Origin: Hyphomicrobiales bacterium
GTDB taxonomy: Bacteria > Pseudomonadota > Alphaproteobacteria > Rhizobiales > Rhizobiaceae
DNA: 64,000 bases
Direction: 5' to 3'
Assembly: GCA_021775415.1 (NCBI GenBank)
Contig: JAJFHV010000021.1
Location: 62,001-126,000 of the forward strand
The notes under the pieces are model-generated. The model was not told where the DNA came from, made no database searches, and saw only the letters and a program-made list of their open reading frames with translations. Position numbers and translations under genes: made by a program. Each line of letters opens with the position of its first letter. Position 1 is the stretch's first letter. Of this stretch, positions 45,387 to 54,517 are shown piece after piece.

Positions 45387-45414
45387 ATGTCTGCATTGTG
45401 CCAATAGCGGACAT
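45387..45414. repeat. GTCCGC-type palindromic repeat (GTGCCA loop)
   Basis: ATGTCTGCATT, then GTGCCA, then ATAGCGGACAT: imperfect arms, same loop as the copy at 42971. Confidence 0.65.
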
Positions 45415-45598
45415 GGAAACCCAAGCGCAATTGGAATTTCCGAGCCCTTAAGAGACCTGACCTATGGCCATCTAGGCAATCAAATAATAGGAAAATCAGA
45501 CTTCGGAGCCGCACAACGCCACTCAAAATGTGACACTGGATTCATGTCCCAAACGTGCCAAGAACAGTCAAATGCGAGTGTTCTCATTTCCTCTCCTT

Positions 45599-46018
45599 TT
45601 ACGCTTCTTTGGGTACTGGAAAAACATGATCGTAAGTCCAATTGAACCCAAATGCATAGAATAAGAAGAATACTGAGAATCCAATGTCGATGATGAATGC
45701 ATCCCAATAGGAAATACTTAGCCACCACGCCACCAAAAATATGCCTGCGACGACAATGCCCAATTCGAACAACGATGCATGAACGGCTCTTATGACAAAT
45801 CCCCGCTTTGCCGAACTCCTGCATTTTTGATCCCAAAGGTCGAACAGCCAGTTAAAAAGAATATTCCAACCCATTGCCAAAGCACTAAACATCAAACTCA
45901 AAGCCCCAATGATTTCCACTGGGCGTTCTAGAATCCAACTTCCGCCTACGACAACGATACCAAGGGCAATGACCTCAAAAAGGATTGTATGACGGATACG
46001 GTCTCTAAATGTTCTCAT
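45599..46018 (-). CDS. PACE-family multidrug efflux transporter (AceI-like)
   Basis: A 139-residue inner-membrane protein made of two bacterial-transmembrane-pair (BTP) domains, the plan of proteobacterial antimicrobial compound efflux (PACE) transporters such as AceI. Four helices are evident. The first domain opens with RTFRDRIRHTILFEVIALG, where E15 matches the essential Glu of AceI. The second repeats the pattern with SAKRGFVIRAVHASLFELGIVV. Typical substrates are biocides such as chlorhexidine, and short-chain diamines. It sits alone in a repeat-rich stretch together with the PBP4 gene, consistent with transfer. Confidence 0.9.
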   Translation of the reverse strand: MRTFRDRIRHTILFEVIALGIVVVGGSWILERPVEIIGALSLMFSALAMGWNILFNWLFDLWDQKCRSSAKRGFVIRAVHASLFELGIVVAGIFLVAWWLSISYWDAFIIDIGFSVFFLFYAFGFNWTYDHVFPVPKEA

Positions 46019-46234
46019 GAAAATTACCTTGCTGGGAAGATATTCTACTCCATACCTTAGGCAATCTTGAGCTCAAATAGTTCTTGAATGCCGTTTTGGA
46101 TCAACAACGCCATTGCAATCCTTGGTGTACTGTCCTTGTTGCAACAGGGATCACACGTCCGTTTTCTGGTTGAGTCCGAAAATAGTTGAATGTTTCAAAA
46201 GTCCGCATAGCTGACCTTTAGCATTTTGCAGGCC

Positions 46235-46260
46235 ATGTCCGCTTTGGGTCATTAGCGGAA
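46235..46260. repeat. GTCCGC-type palindromic repeat (GGGTCA loop)
   Basis: ATGTCCGCTTT, GGGTCA, TTAGCGGAA: same loop and left arm as the copy at 47664; the right arm has decayed at its end. Confidence 0.65.
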
Positions 46261-46280
46261 GTCACACCAACTAGAATTGC

Positions 46281-46308
46281 TGTCCGCTTTACCCCCGATA
46301 ACAGACAT
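46281..46308. repeat. GTCCGC-type palindromic repeat (CCCCC loop)
   Basis: TGTCCGCTTT, ACCCCCG, ATAACAGACAT: left arm intact, right arm degenerate. Confidence 0.6.
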
Positions 46309-46325
46309 CTGCCTCATGCGGATTG

Positions 46326-46351
46326 ACGTCCGCACTGTGCCATGAACGGAA
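46326..46351. repeat. GTCCGC-type palindromic repeat (GTGCCA loop), degenerate
   Basis: ACGTCCGCACT, GTGCCA, TGAACGGAAAG: a decayed copy recognised by its left arm and loop. Confidence 0.5.
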
Positions 46352-46439
46352 AGTCTACAATCTAACTTACTTAATGCTAGAGTGTCACTAGCATAGGCCC
46401 GTGAGGCACATACGCTTGTGCCCATTCTGGAGATTTACC

Positions 46440-47633
46440 ATGGGGTCTCACCTGCTTGTCTTGGTCTTCGTCTTACTCCTGCTGCCCACCCAGGTCCTTG
46501 CTGGTGCAAAGGAGAAGGTCGCGGCACTCGCACCTTCGGGAATGGTGCTTGTATTGGACGAAGAGGGTAACGAGTTGGTGGCCCAGAACACCGATCAACC
46601 CTTTGTCCCGGCTTCCGTTACCAAGATCGTTACCGCCTGGCTGGCCATGGAGGTTCTTGGCGGTGATTACCGCTTCAAGACGCGGTTCTACCTCGGTGAC
46701 GATCGGGTGCTGTATGTGCGTGGCGGCGGTGACCCCTTTTTGATATCCGAGGAGTTAGCGTTGCTCGCGCCCGAGCTCTTAGCCGCAACCAACACCAAGC
46801 CCTTCACTGGTGTCGTGCTCGATGCGAGCTACTACCCTGACGATATTCGCATTCCGGGTATTAAAGAAACAGACGAAGCTTACGATGCGCTGAACTCGGC
46901 TCTCGCGGTAAACTTCAATACAATCCACGCCGTCCGCAAGGGTAATTCGGTGAGCTCAGCCGAAAAGCAGACACCGATTACGCCACTGGCGATTAGCCAG
47001 TTCCGACTGCGGGGACCCAATGGAAGGAGCCGCATCAGCCTGGCCCAGGAAGACCCTGGTGTGAGTGTGCAATACGCCGGCGAGCTGCTCGCCGCATTTA
47101 TCGAGCGGGCCGGCGGTGCCGTTAAGGGAGAGATATCGATCGGTTCTATCCCCGAGGGCGCAGAGCCAATCTATGTGCACAGCCAATCGCGCACCCTTTC
47201 GGAAGTCCTGACGCAGATGCTTATCGGCTCGAACAACTACATCGCCAACCAGATCTTTCTGGAGGTTGGTGCCCACCGCCTGGGTGGGCCAGTCAGCCTT
47301 GAGAAGTCACTTCAGGTAGCTAGCAAGATCTTTGCCAAACACGACCTCACAGAGGCCATTCATCTTGAGGAGGGTTCTGGTATCAGTAGCAAAAACCACT
47401 TCACCGCCAGCGGCCTGGCCAAGTTGCTTCACCACTTCGCGCCTCATGCCAATCTGCTACGTAAGACCCGCAAGGGCTCCCGATACAAGACAGGTACACT
47501 CTCTGATGTCCGTACTCTGGCAGGTTACGCTAAAACCAACAACCATGGTCAGGTGCGTTTTGTGATCTCGCTGGATGGTAGAACCGGAAAAACGCGATTC
47601 CGGCTACTCCGGGCCATCGAGCGCGGGCTATAA
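46440..47633 (+). CDS. D-alanyl-D-alanine carboxypeptidase/endopeptidase, PBP4 type (peptidase S13)
   Basis: A 397-residue exported penicillin-binding protein of family S13. The signal peptide spans about residues 1-22. The active-site triads are all present: S59-V-T-K62 (PASVTKIVTAW), S-N-N near 264 (IGSNNYIAN) and K-T-G near 350 (YKTGTL). It is shorter than typical PBP4 (about 480), with a reduced insert between the first two motifs. It trims or cleaves peptidoglycan cross-links in the periplasm. The start at 46440 has GGAG upstream. The coding sequence looks richer in G+C and is bracketed by palindromic repeats, suggesting acquisition from outside. Confidence 0.92.
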   Translation: MGSHLLVLVFVLLLLPTQVLAGAKEKVAALAPSGMVLVLDEEGNELVAQNTDQPFVPASVTKIVTAWLAMEVLGGDYRFKTRFYLGDDRVLYVRGGGDPFLISEELALLAPELLAATNTKPFTGVVLDASYYPDDIRIPGIKETDEAYDALNSALAVNFNTIHAVRKGNSVSSAEKQTPITPLAISQFRLRGPNGRSRISLAQEDPGVSVQYAGELLAAFIERAGGAVKGEISIGSIPEGAEPIYVHSQSRTLSEVLTQMLIGSNNYIANQIFLEVGAHRLGGPVSLEKSLQVASKIFAKHDLTEAIHLEEGSGISSKNHFTASGLAKLLHHFAPHANLLRKTRKGSRYKTGTLSDVRTLAGYAKTNNHGQVRFVISLDGRTGKTRFRLLRAIERGL

Positions 47634-47663
47634 AGAGAGAGGCTGTCCTTTGGGCTCCCGTCC

Positions 47664-47691
47664 ATGTCCGCTTTGGGTCATTAGTGGACAT
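47664..47691. repeat. GTCCGC-type palindromic repeat (GGGTCA loop)
   Basis: ATGTCCGCTTT, GGGTCA, TTAGTGGACAT: near-complete copy just after the PBP4 gene, marking the right edge of the repeat-rich block. Confidence 0.7.
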
Positions 47692-47859
47692 CATTTCAAT
47701 TTCAGATTGTCCAATTCACGACAGGATATCCATGCCAGCTAAGGGCTCTGTGCTTTCATTGGAAGGTCGTGCTGTGCACTCCCTCATCCACAAACGCCCT
47801 AACCCGTCGCATTTGCAATTGACGCGGTTGGTCTTTTCCAGATATTGATTTTGTAATGA

Positions 47860-48062
47860 ATGGTTCCCGATTAGAGTCTCAGACTCCGGGATTAATAGGG
47901 AATGGGAGTACATGGACCCAATCAGGGCGTGTATAACCCGGCCGACCCCGCGACTGTAGTGTGGCGAGGTTTTGTTCAGACCACTGATCGTAACTGATCG
48001 GGAAGGGAACAAAACCGCCAAGGTTTTAAAGCCTAAGCCATGAGCCAGGAGACCTGCCAATC
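47860..48062 (+). ncRNA. cobalamin riboswitch
   Basis: A classical adenosylcobalamin riboswitch aptamer. The B12 box AGCCAGGAGACCTGCC lies at 48043-48058. Upstream are AGGGAATGG (about 47897), CCGCGACTGTA (about 47948) and GGGAAGGG (about 48000), in the conserved order. It lies 65 bases before cbtB and should repress the cbtB-cbtA-cobU-cobW-cobN-cupin-cobO unit when B12 is plentiful. Confidence 0.95.
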
Positions 48063-48126
48063 ATTTGTACAGGGTCAATTGTGACCGATGTGCAGGATGT
48101 AGAAATTGAGCACCACGGAGGTTGAT

Positions 48127-48312
48127 ATGCTCTCAGTTACCAATACCCAGACTGCTGCCCTTTCCGGCACCCGTTCAAGCCGCCTTACGGCTGCATTTTT
48201 CGCTGCCCTTCTTGGCGCATCGCTGCTTTACGGCATCGGATTTGCCCAGTCGGAAGTAATGCACAATGCAGCGCATGATTCGCGCCACGCGGCTGGATTT
48301 CCCTGCCACTAA
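48127..48312 (+). CDS. cbtB: cobalt transporter subunit CbtB
   Basis: A 61-residue single-span membrane protein of the CbtB family. The hydrophobic helix is about residues 20-42, and the C-terminal metal-binding tail is HNAAHDSRHAAGFPCH, with the family's spaced His and final Cys-His. The ATG at 48127 has GGAGG five bases upstream; an upstream TTG in frame is not needed. It works with CbtA as a predicted cobalt uptake system. First gene after the cobalamin riboswitch. Confidence 0.93.
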   Translation: MLSVTNTQTAALSGTRSSRLTAAFFAALLGASLLYGIGFAQSEVMHNAAHDSRHAAGFPCH

Positions 48313-48414
48313 TCATTTTGCAAATGCATTGGGTGTGAGCGCTTCTGCAGTTGCGGGAGTGTGATCAGCCCATTGCATCACTATAGTTGGCACCACCAAA
48401 TTTGGGGAAATCCA

Positions 48415-49149
48415 ATGATTGTACGTTATTTGCTTGCCGCCATTCTGGCAGGCTGTCTTGCCGGTGTTTTTGCAACCGGTGCCCAGGCCGTGAAGGTCTG
48501 GCCTTTGATTATTGAAGCAGAAAAATACGAGAATTCGGGTGAAGCTTCCCATACACATGGTGAAGTTCCGTTGGAAGATGCAGATGCTGCAGCGCACAAG
48601 GGCGATGATGGGGAAGCGCATTCTCATGACGCGGAAGCCTGGGGACCTGAGGACGGGTTAGAGCGGACGTTTTATTCGCTTGTTTCCAACGTCATTACCG
48701 GCGTTGCCTATTCGCTGATCATGACCGCGATCATTTTGTTTACCGGGCAGTCAGTCACTCTTCAATCGGGTATTGTCTGGGGTGCGGGCGGATTTGTTGC
48801 CTTCATGCTTGCGCCATCGCTCGGACTACCACCGGAAGTGCCGGGCACGGTTGTAGCTGGGGTGCAGGAACGGCAAATCTGGTGGACTGTTACCGTCGCA
48901 ATGTCGGTCGCAGGCCTGTTGATTTTTGCATTTCGCCAGCAGTGGTACTGGATCGTACTTGGAATTGCATTGATGGTGGCACCGCATCTTTATGGTGCGC
49001 CGGTGCCGGAACATCACGCAAGTCTTGCGCCTGCATGGATCACGGCAGAATTCATAGTGGCGACGATTGTTACCGCCTGCCTGTTCTGGCTGTTTCTTGG
49101 TGGTGTGCTCGGCTGGTTGCTCAGCCGCTTTACAATGGATGAAGCTTAA
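48415..49149 (+). CDS. cbtA: cobalt transporter subunit CbtA
   Basis: A 244-residue CbtA-family membrane protein with five to six helices. A periplasmic His/Asp-rich loop follows the first helix (SHTHGEVPLEDADAAAHKGD and AHSHDAEAW, about residues 44-75), suited to metal capture. Later helices include FRQQWYWIVLGIALMVAPHLYGAP, a family-typical segment with His. The ATG at 48415 has GGGGA upstream. It is the partner of CbtB and part of the riboswitch-controlled unit, and its stop codon abuts the start of cobU. Confidence 0.93.
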   Translation: MIVRYLLAAILAGCLAGVFATGAQAVKVWPLIIEAEKYENSGEASHTHGEVPLEDADAAAHKGDDGEAHSHDAEAWGPEDGLERTFYSLVSNVITGVAYSLIMTAIILFTGQSVTLQSGIVWGAGGFVAFMLAPSLGLPPEVPGTVVAGVQERQIWWTVTVAMSVAGLLIFAFRQQWYWIVLGIALMVAPHLYGAPVPEHHASLAPAWITAEFIVATIVTACLFWLFLGGVLGWLLSRFTMDEA

Positions 49150-49686
49150 ATGGTGACGGATCACGAGATGGGACAACGGACTTTGGTGCTGGGCGGTGTA
49201 CGCTCCGGCAAGAGTCGATTTGGTGAACAGCTCGTGCTTCGATCAGGTTTGAAGCCGATCTATCTGGCGACCGGTCGGGTGACCGATGAAGAAATGCACG
49301 AACGGATTGCTGCACACCAGCAGCGCCGCAGTTCCGACTGGGAAACGGTGGAAGAGCCGCTCGCCTTGGTCGATGCGCTCCGCCAGTCCTCGCAAAAGGG
49401 TCGGGTCATTCTAGTTGATTGCCTGACATTCTGGGTCACCAATTTGATGATGGCCAAGGCCGACGTGTTGAAGGAATGCACAGAACTCAAGGCGTTTCTG
49501 GCGAGTTCGACCGTTCCCATCGTGCTGGTTTCAAGCGAGACGGGCCTTGGCATCATGCCAGACAACAAACTGGCCCGGGAGTTTGGTGATCTGGCGGGTC
49601 TGGTAAATCAGGAAATCGCTGCCGTTTGTGATACGGTTTATTTTGTTGCGGCCGGGCTGCCGCTTACACTCAAGTCAGGACAATAG
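49150..49686 (+). CDS. cobU: adenosylcobinamide kinase / adenosylcobinamide-phosphate guanylyltransferase
   Basis: A 178-residue bifunctional nucleotide-loop enzyme (CobU, called CobP in aerobic organisms). The P-loop GGVRSGKS is at about 15-22, IYLATGR follows, and VDCLTFWVTN lies in the middle. It phosphorylates adenosylcobinamide with (d)NTP and then attaches GMP, preparing the nucleotide loop of B12. An alternative start at 49168 would remove six residues. It directly follows cbtA and precedes cobW by one base. Confidence 0.95.
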   Translation: MVTDHEMGQRTLVLGGVRSGKSRFGEQLVLRSGLKPIYLATGRVTDEEMHERIAAHQQRRSSDWETVEEPLALVDALRQSSQKGRVILVDCLTFWVTNLMMAKADVLKECTELKAFLASSTVPIVLVSSETGLGIMPDNKLAREFGDLAGLVNQEIAAVCDTVYFVAAGLPLTLKSGQ

Positions 49687-49687
49687 A

Positions 49688-50767
49688 ATGGATACGCAGA
49701 AAATTCCGGCAACGGTCATTACCGGCTTTTTGGGTGCGGGAAAGACGACCTTGATCCGCAACATGCTGGCGACGGCCAATGGACGCCGGATTGCACTGAT
49801 TATCAATGAGTTTGGCGATCTTGGGGTGGATGGTGATGTGCTCAAGGGCTGCGGTGAAGAAACCTGCACCGAAGATGATATCGTTGAACTCACCAATGGC
49901 TGCATCTGCTGCACGGTTGCGGATGACTTTGTGCCAACCATGACCAAGTTGCTGGAGCGGGAAAACCGGCCGGATCACATTGTGATCGAAACCTCCGGGC
50001 TTGCCCTGCCGCAACCGCTGGTCAATGCCTTCAACTGGCCGGATATCCGCGAAAAAGTTACCGTCGATGGCGTGGTAACGGTAGTAGACAGCCGTGCGGT
50101 GGCTGATGGCCGGTTTGCCGATGATGTAGACAAGGTCAATGCACAACGTGCCGAGGATGAAGCGCTTGATCATGAAAGCCCGCTGGAAGAACTGTTTGAG
50201 GACCAGCTTACCTGTGCTGACATGATTGTCTTCAACAAGGCTGACCTTGTGGATGGGGATATCCTTGAAAGAATACAAGGCGAGGTTGGAAACAGGATTT
50301 CACGTTCTGTAAAGCTGATTAAGTCCTCACACGGGTCATTGCCTGCAGACGTATTGTTGGGCTTGTCGAGTGCGAGTGAGACCGACATCCAGAACCGAAA
50401 ATCCCACCACGAGATGGAACATGATGCATTCCATGAAGAACATGGTGACGATGCTGAACACGAGCACGATCATGATGAATTCGAGAGTTTTGTGGTTGAT
50501 ACTGGCTCAATCAGTGATCCAAAGGCCTTTGTCGATAGTCTGAAGCCGGTAATCGAGGCGCATGATGTATTGCGCCTTAAGGGATTTGTTGATGTGGCGG
50601 ATAAACCGATGCGGCTAGTGGTTCAGGCGGTTGGCAATCGTATCGAGCATTATTTCGACCGGGAATGGGCTGATGGCGAAGCCCGGTCCACCAGACTGGT
50701 CGTAATCGGTCTTGACGGGCTGGATCAATCGCAAATCTCATCTGGCATCAAAAGTCTGGCCGGATAG
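49688..50767 (+). CDS. cobW: CobW GTPase, cobalt chaperone
   Basis: A 359-residue G3E-family GTPase. The P-loop TGFLGAGKTT lies near residues 12-21, and the metal-binding CxCC motif is C72-I-C74-C75 (TNGCICCTV). IETSGLALPQPL, NKADLV and a His/Glu-rich insert at about 237-262 (HHEMEHDAFHEEHGDD) follow, then the CobW C-terminal domain. It is thought to deliver cobalt to the CobN-S-T chelatase. The ATG at 49688 was chosen because it begins the family N-terminus directly after the cobU stop. Followed by cobN after 3 bases. Confidence 0.96.
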   Translation: MDTQKIPATVITGFLGAGKTTLIRNMLATANGRRIALIINEFGDLGVDGDVLKGCGEETCTEDDIVELTNGCICCTVADDFVPTMTKLLERENRPDHIVIETSGLALPQPLVNAFNWPDIREKVTVDGVVTVVDSRAVADGRFADDVDKVNAQRAEDEALDHESPLEELFEDQLTCADMIVFNKADLVDGDILERIQGEVGNRISRSVKLIKSSHGSLPADVLLGLSSASETDIQNRKSHHEMEHDAFHEEHGDDAEHEHDHDEFESFVVDTGSISDPKAFVDSLKPVIEAHDVLRLKGFVDVADKPMRLVVQAVGNRIEHYFDREWADGEARSTRLVVIGLDGLDQSQISSGIKSLAG

Positions 50768-50770
50768 GCT

Positions 50771-53700
50771 ATGCATCTTCTCCTCGCTCAAAAAGGTTCG
50801 CTGAACGAGAGTGAGGAGGCGATTGATCTTGGGCAGTCTCCAGCAGATGTAGTTTTTCTTTCCGCGGCGGATACAGAACTTTCCAGCCTGGCTGATGCGG
50901 CACGCAAACTTGGTGATGATGCTCCAAGCTTGCGGCTTGCCAATTTGATGCAACTTTCTCATCCGATGTCGATCGATGTTTACGCGGAAAAAACCATTGC
51001 GAATTCTTCACTGGCCATCGTCCGGGTGTTGGGTGGCGAAAGCTATTGGTCCTACGGTCTCGAAAAACTGTATGAGGTGGCGAGCAGCAACAGTGTGGCG
51101 CTGGTCGTATTGCCGGGCGACGACAAACCCGATCCGGAGCTCCATCGCTTTTGTACGACAGAAAGAGAATTCGCCGACCAACTCTGGTCATACCTTGTTG
51201 ATGGTGGCCCGCAAAACATGGAAAGCCTTTTGCAGGCGGCCCACCACTTTCTTGGCAAGGGAGAAGAACCGCCTGCATCTGTGCCGCTGCTGAAGGCAGG
51301 CGTTTGGCATCCGCGATATGGAATATGTGACCTCGCAACCATCCGCAACGAATGGCTGGACGAAGCGCCGATTGCGGTGATCAGCTTCTATCGGGCATTG
51401 GTGCAGTCGGGTGGTCTTGAGCCGGTCACGATGCTTGTCGATGCGCTTTCGAAACGTGGGTTCAATGTGCTGCCAATGTATGTGTCCAGTCTCAAGGATC
51501 CGGTATCGGTCGAAATTCTGCGATCTGTTTTTGTGGAAGCAAAGCCGGACATTGTTTTGAATACCACCGGCTTCGCGGTGTCGTCGCCGACCGGAGGTGT
51601 GAGCTCGACAGTGCTGGATGAAGACGGGGCGATGGTCATTCAGGTCGTGTTGGCTGGTGGCTCGCAAGAATCCTGGGAACAGTCACCGCAGGGATTATCA
51701 TCCCGAGATCTGGCGATGAATGTTGCGTTGCCGGAGGTAGACGGACGCGTATTTTCCCGTGCTATTGCGTTCAAGAATGCAGGGCGTTTTGACCCGACGG
51801 TGGAAGCAAACATTGTTGTGCATGAAGCGGCACCCGGACGCGTGGACTATGTTGCTGATCTCGCTCAAAACTGGGTAAGCCTTGCTCGTGCGAAGACATC
51901 AGATCGCCGCGTGGCGATGGTGCTTGCCAACTATCCAAACCGGGATGGGCGACTTGGAAACGGGGTCGGTCTCGACACGCCAGCCGGGACCATCAATGTA
52001 TTGAATGCAATGGCAGCGCAGGGTTATCAGACCGGCGATTTTCCGGGCGACGGGGATGCACTGATACGGCACCTTCAAGAGGGGCCAACCAACGCAGCAA
52101 GTGATGGCCGGGTAATTCGCGAATCCCTTTCCTTGAATCATTACAAGACGTTCTTTAAATCGCTTCCAGTTCAGATTCAGAATCAAGTTGTTGAGAAATG
52201 GGGTGAAGTTGAGGGTGATCCGTTTTTCCTGTCTGAACAAAATGTTTTTGCCTTACCACTCGCAAGTTTTGGTAATGTTGTGCTCGGTGTGCAGCCTGCG
52301 CGTGGTTATAGTATCGATCCGAAAGAGACTTACCATTCACCTGACCTTGTGCCGCCGCACGGTTATTTTGCGTTTTATGCCTGGCTTCGAAACCGGTTCA
52401 AGGCGCATGCAATTATCCATATGGGCAAGCATGGAAACCTCGAATGGCTGCCGGGAAAAGCACTCTCGTTAAGTGAAAATTGTTACCCGGAAGCAGCGAT
52501 GGGAGCGGTGCCAAATCTCTACCCGTTTATCGTCAATGACCCCGGCGAGGGAACGCAGGCGAAGCGTCGAATTTCATCCGTCATTATCGACCATCTGACG
52601 CCGCCGCTTACACGTGCGGAAAGCTACGGACCGTTGCGTGATCTGGAAGCACTGGTCGATGAATATTACGAAGCCAGCGGCAATGATCCACGGCGGCTTG
52701 TTCTGCTCAAGAAACAAATTCTTACCCTGATTGCTGACATCGGTCTTGATGAGGATGCGGGTATTGTGGCTGATGACGATGAAACGCAGAAGCTTGAAAA
52801 ACTCGATGGCTATCTGTGCGAACTAAAAGAAATGCAGATCCGGGATGGATTGCATATCTTTGGGATTTCGCCAGTGGGTCGTTTGAAACATGATCTGGTT
52901 ACAGCTCTTGTTCGCGTGCCTAGAGGCAGCGGTGAGGGGGGTGATCAAAGCCTGCAACGGGCAATTGCCAAAGACCTGGAATTGGATTTTGATCCGCTGG
53001 ATTGTGACATGGCGAAACCATGGTTAGGCGAGAAACCGGATATCTTGGTCGAGGTCAGTGATGATCCGTGGCGAACCTCCGGTGATACAGTTGAACGGAT
53101 TGAATTGCTGGCCACCAAACTGATTGCTGGAGAGGTTGAGTGCCCGCCTGATTGGTCGCATACATCATCGGTTCTTGAGTGCGTAGGGGATCAAGCCATT
53201 CCGGCGGTCGATCAATGCGGTGAATTGGAGATTGGCAATCTGCTGCGCGGGCTGGATGGTAAATTTGTCACCCCGGGTTCATCCGGTGCACCGACGCGCG
53301 GGCGGCTGGATGTGTTGCCAACGGGCAGTAATTTTTATTCGGTCGACAGCCGTTCTGTACCTACGCTGACCGCATGGGAGTTGGGCCGAAAATCCGCGGA
53401 ACTTCTGATTATCCGATATCGACAAGACCACGGCGAGTGGCCAACTTCGTTCGGGCTTTCGGCCTGGGGTACTTCCAACATGCGTACCGGGGGTGATGAC
53501 ATCGCGCAGGCGATGGCGTTGGTTGGTGCCAAGCCGGTCTGGGATCATGCGTCGCGACGGGTTACCGGATATGAAATCCAGACGTTGGCGGAGCTTGGCC
53601 GTCCTCGGGTGGATGTGACTTTGCGAATATCAGGCTTCTTCCGCGATGCATTTCCAGCGCAAATTGAGTTGTTTGACAAGGCGGTTCGCGCAATTGGTGC

Positions 53701-54517
53701 GCTGGAGGAGGAATCACAGGACAATCCGCTGGCTTCGCGCATGAATGAGGAGCGGGAGAAACTTGAAAACTCAGGCATTGAAGCACAGGAAGCGGCGAGA
53801 CGCGCAGGTTACCGGATATTCGGCTCCAAACCGGGTGCCTATGGTGCGGGCCTTCAGGCGCTGATTGACGAAAAAGGCTGGGATCAAAAGGATGATCTTG
53901 CCAATGCCTACCTTGCCTGGGGTAGTTACGCCTATGGGACAGTTGAACAGGGGAAAGAGGATCGCGAAGGATTCAAGCAGCGTTTGTCAGGCGTGGAGGC
54001 GGTCATTCACAATCAGGACAATCGTGAACATGATTTGCTCGATTCTGATGATTACTATCAATTTGAAGGCGGCATGACGGCAGCGGTTGAGGCAACTTCC
54101 GGTAATCGACCGAAAGTCTATCATAATGACCACTCCCGCCCCGAAAAGCCGGTGGTGCGTGCGCTGGAAGAGGAAATCGCACGCGTGGTACGCGCCAGAG
54201 CTGCCAATCCCAAGTGGATCGCCGGCGTAATGCGGCACGGCTACAAGGGCGCGTTCGAAATGGCGGCGACGCTGGATTATCTCTTTGCCTTTGCTGCGAC
54301 TACTGGAGCGGTTCGAAATCACCACTTTGAGCTGCTGCACAATGCCTGGCTGACGGATGAAGCGGTACTTGAGTTCCTGCAGGACAAAAACCCGGAAGCC
54401 CTGAAAGAAATGGCAGAACGTTTTCTGGAAGCTGAAGAGCGGGAGTTGTGGACACCGCGCTCCAATTCCGCCAAATTTCAACTGGAGCAACTTGCAGGCA
54501 GGGAAAGTGCAGCATGA
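50771..54517 (+). CDS. cobN: cobaltochelatase subunit CobN
   Basis: The 1248-residue large subunit of the ATP-dependent aerobic cobaltochelatase, which inserts Co2+ into hydrogenobyrinic acid a,c-diamide together with CobS and CobT (not in this window). Family signatures are IIHMGKHGNLEWLPGKALSLS near 548, FGLSAWGTSNMRTGGDDIAQAM near 895, and HGYKGAFEMAATLDYLFAFAATTGAVRNHHFE near 1155. Length matches CobN. It also resembles magnesium chelatase BchH, but the neighbours settle the assignment. The last codons overlap the ATG of the following cupin gene (ATGA). Confidence 0.97.
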   Translation: MHLLLAQKGSLNESEEAIDLGQSPADVVFLSAADTELSSLADAARKLGDDAPSLRLANLMQLSHPMSIDVYAEKTIANSSLAIVRVLGGESYWSYGLEKLYEVASSNSVALVVLPGDDKPDPELHRFCTTEREFADQLWSYLVDGGPQNMESLLQAAHHFLGKGEEPPASVPLLKAGVWHPRYGICDLATIRNEWLDEAPIAVISFYRALVQSGGLEPVTMLVDALSKRGFNVLPMYVSSLKDPVSVEILRSVFVEAKPDIVLNTTGFAVSSPTGGVSSTVLDEDGAMVIQVVLAGGSQESWEQSPQGLSSRDLAMNVALPEVDGRVFSRAIAFKNAGRFDPTVEANIVVHEAAPGRVDYVADLAQNWVSLARAKTSDRRVAMVLANYPNRDGRLGNGVGLDTPAGTINVLNAMAAQGYQTGDFPGDGDALIRHLQEGPTNAASDGRVIRESLSLNHYKTFFKSLPVQIQNQVVEKWGEVEGDPFFLSEQNVFALPLASFGNVVLGVQPARGYSIDPKETYHSPDLVPPHGYFAFYAWLRNRFKAHAIIHMGKHGNLEWLPGKALSLSENCYPEAAMGAVPNLYPFIVNDPGEGTQAKRRISSVIIDHLTPPLTRAESYGPLRDLEALVDEYYEASGNDPRRLVLLKKQILTLIADIGLDEDAGIVADDDETQKLEKLDGYLCELKEMQIRDGLHIFGISPVGRLKHDLVTALVRVPRGSGEGGDQSLQRAIAKDLELDFDPLDCDMAKPWLGEKPDILVEVSDDPWRTSGDTVERIELLATKLIAGEVECPPDWSHTSSVLECVGDQAIPAVDQCGELEIGNLLRGLDGKFVTPGSSGAPTRGRLDVLPTGSNFYSVDSRSVPTLTAWELGRKSAELLIIRYRQDHGEWPTSFGLSAWGTSNMRTGGDDIAQAMALVGAKPVWDHASRRVTGYEIQTLAELGRPRVDVTLRISGFFRDAFPAQIELFDKAVRAIGALEEESQDNPLASRMNEEREKLENSGIEAQEAARRAGYRIFGSKPGAYGAGLQALIDEKGWDQKDDLANAYLAWGSYAYGTVEQGKEDREGFKQRLSGVEAVIHNQDNREHDLLDSDDYYQFEGGMTAAVEATSGNRPKVYHNDHSRPEKPVVRALEEEIARVVRARAANPKWIAGVMRHGYKGAFEMAATLDYLFAFAATTGAVRNHHFELLHNAWLTDEAVLEFLQDKNPEALKEMAERFLEAEERELWTPRSNSAKFQLEQLAGRESAA

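Larger units (their letters stand above)
45297..45598. other. intergenic region with two palindromic repeats
   Basis: About 300 bases downstream of the membrane protein and converging on the PACE gene. Two GTCCGC-type palindromes lie at 45341-45370 and 45387-45414. No gene is supported; a 114-codon frame on the plus strand reads through both repeats and looks accidental. Confidence 0.5.
46019..46439. other. intergenic region dense in palindromic repeats
   Basis: About 420 bases between two divergent genes, holding at least three GTCCGC-type repeat copies (46235, 46281, 46326) in under 120 bases plus weaker fragments near 46199. No coding frame is supported. Confidence 0.55.

Noticed and set aside
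45301-45645. 114-codon plus-strand open frame
   Set aside because: It reads straight through two palindromic repeats, has no ribosome site and no recognisable domain; the convergent PACE gene overlaps its end.
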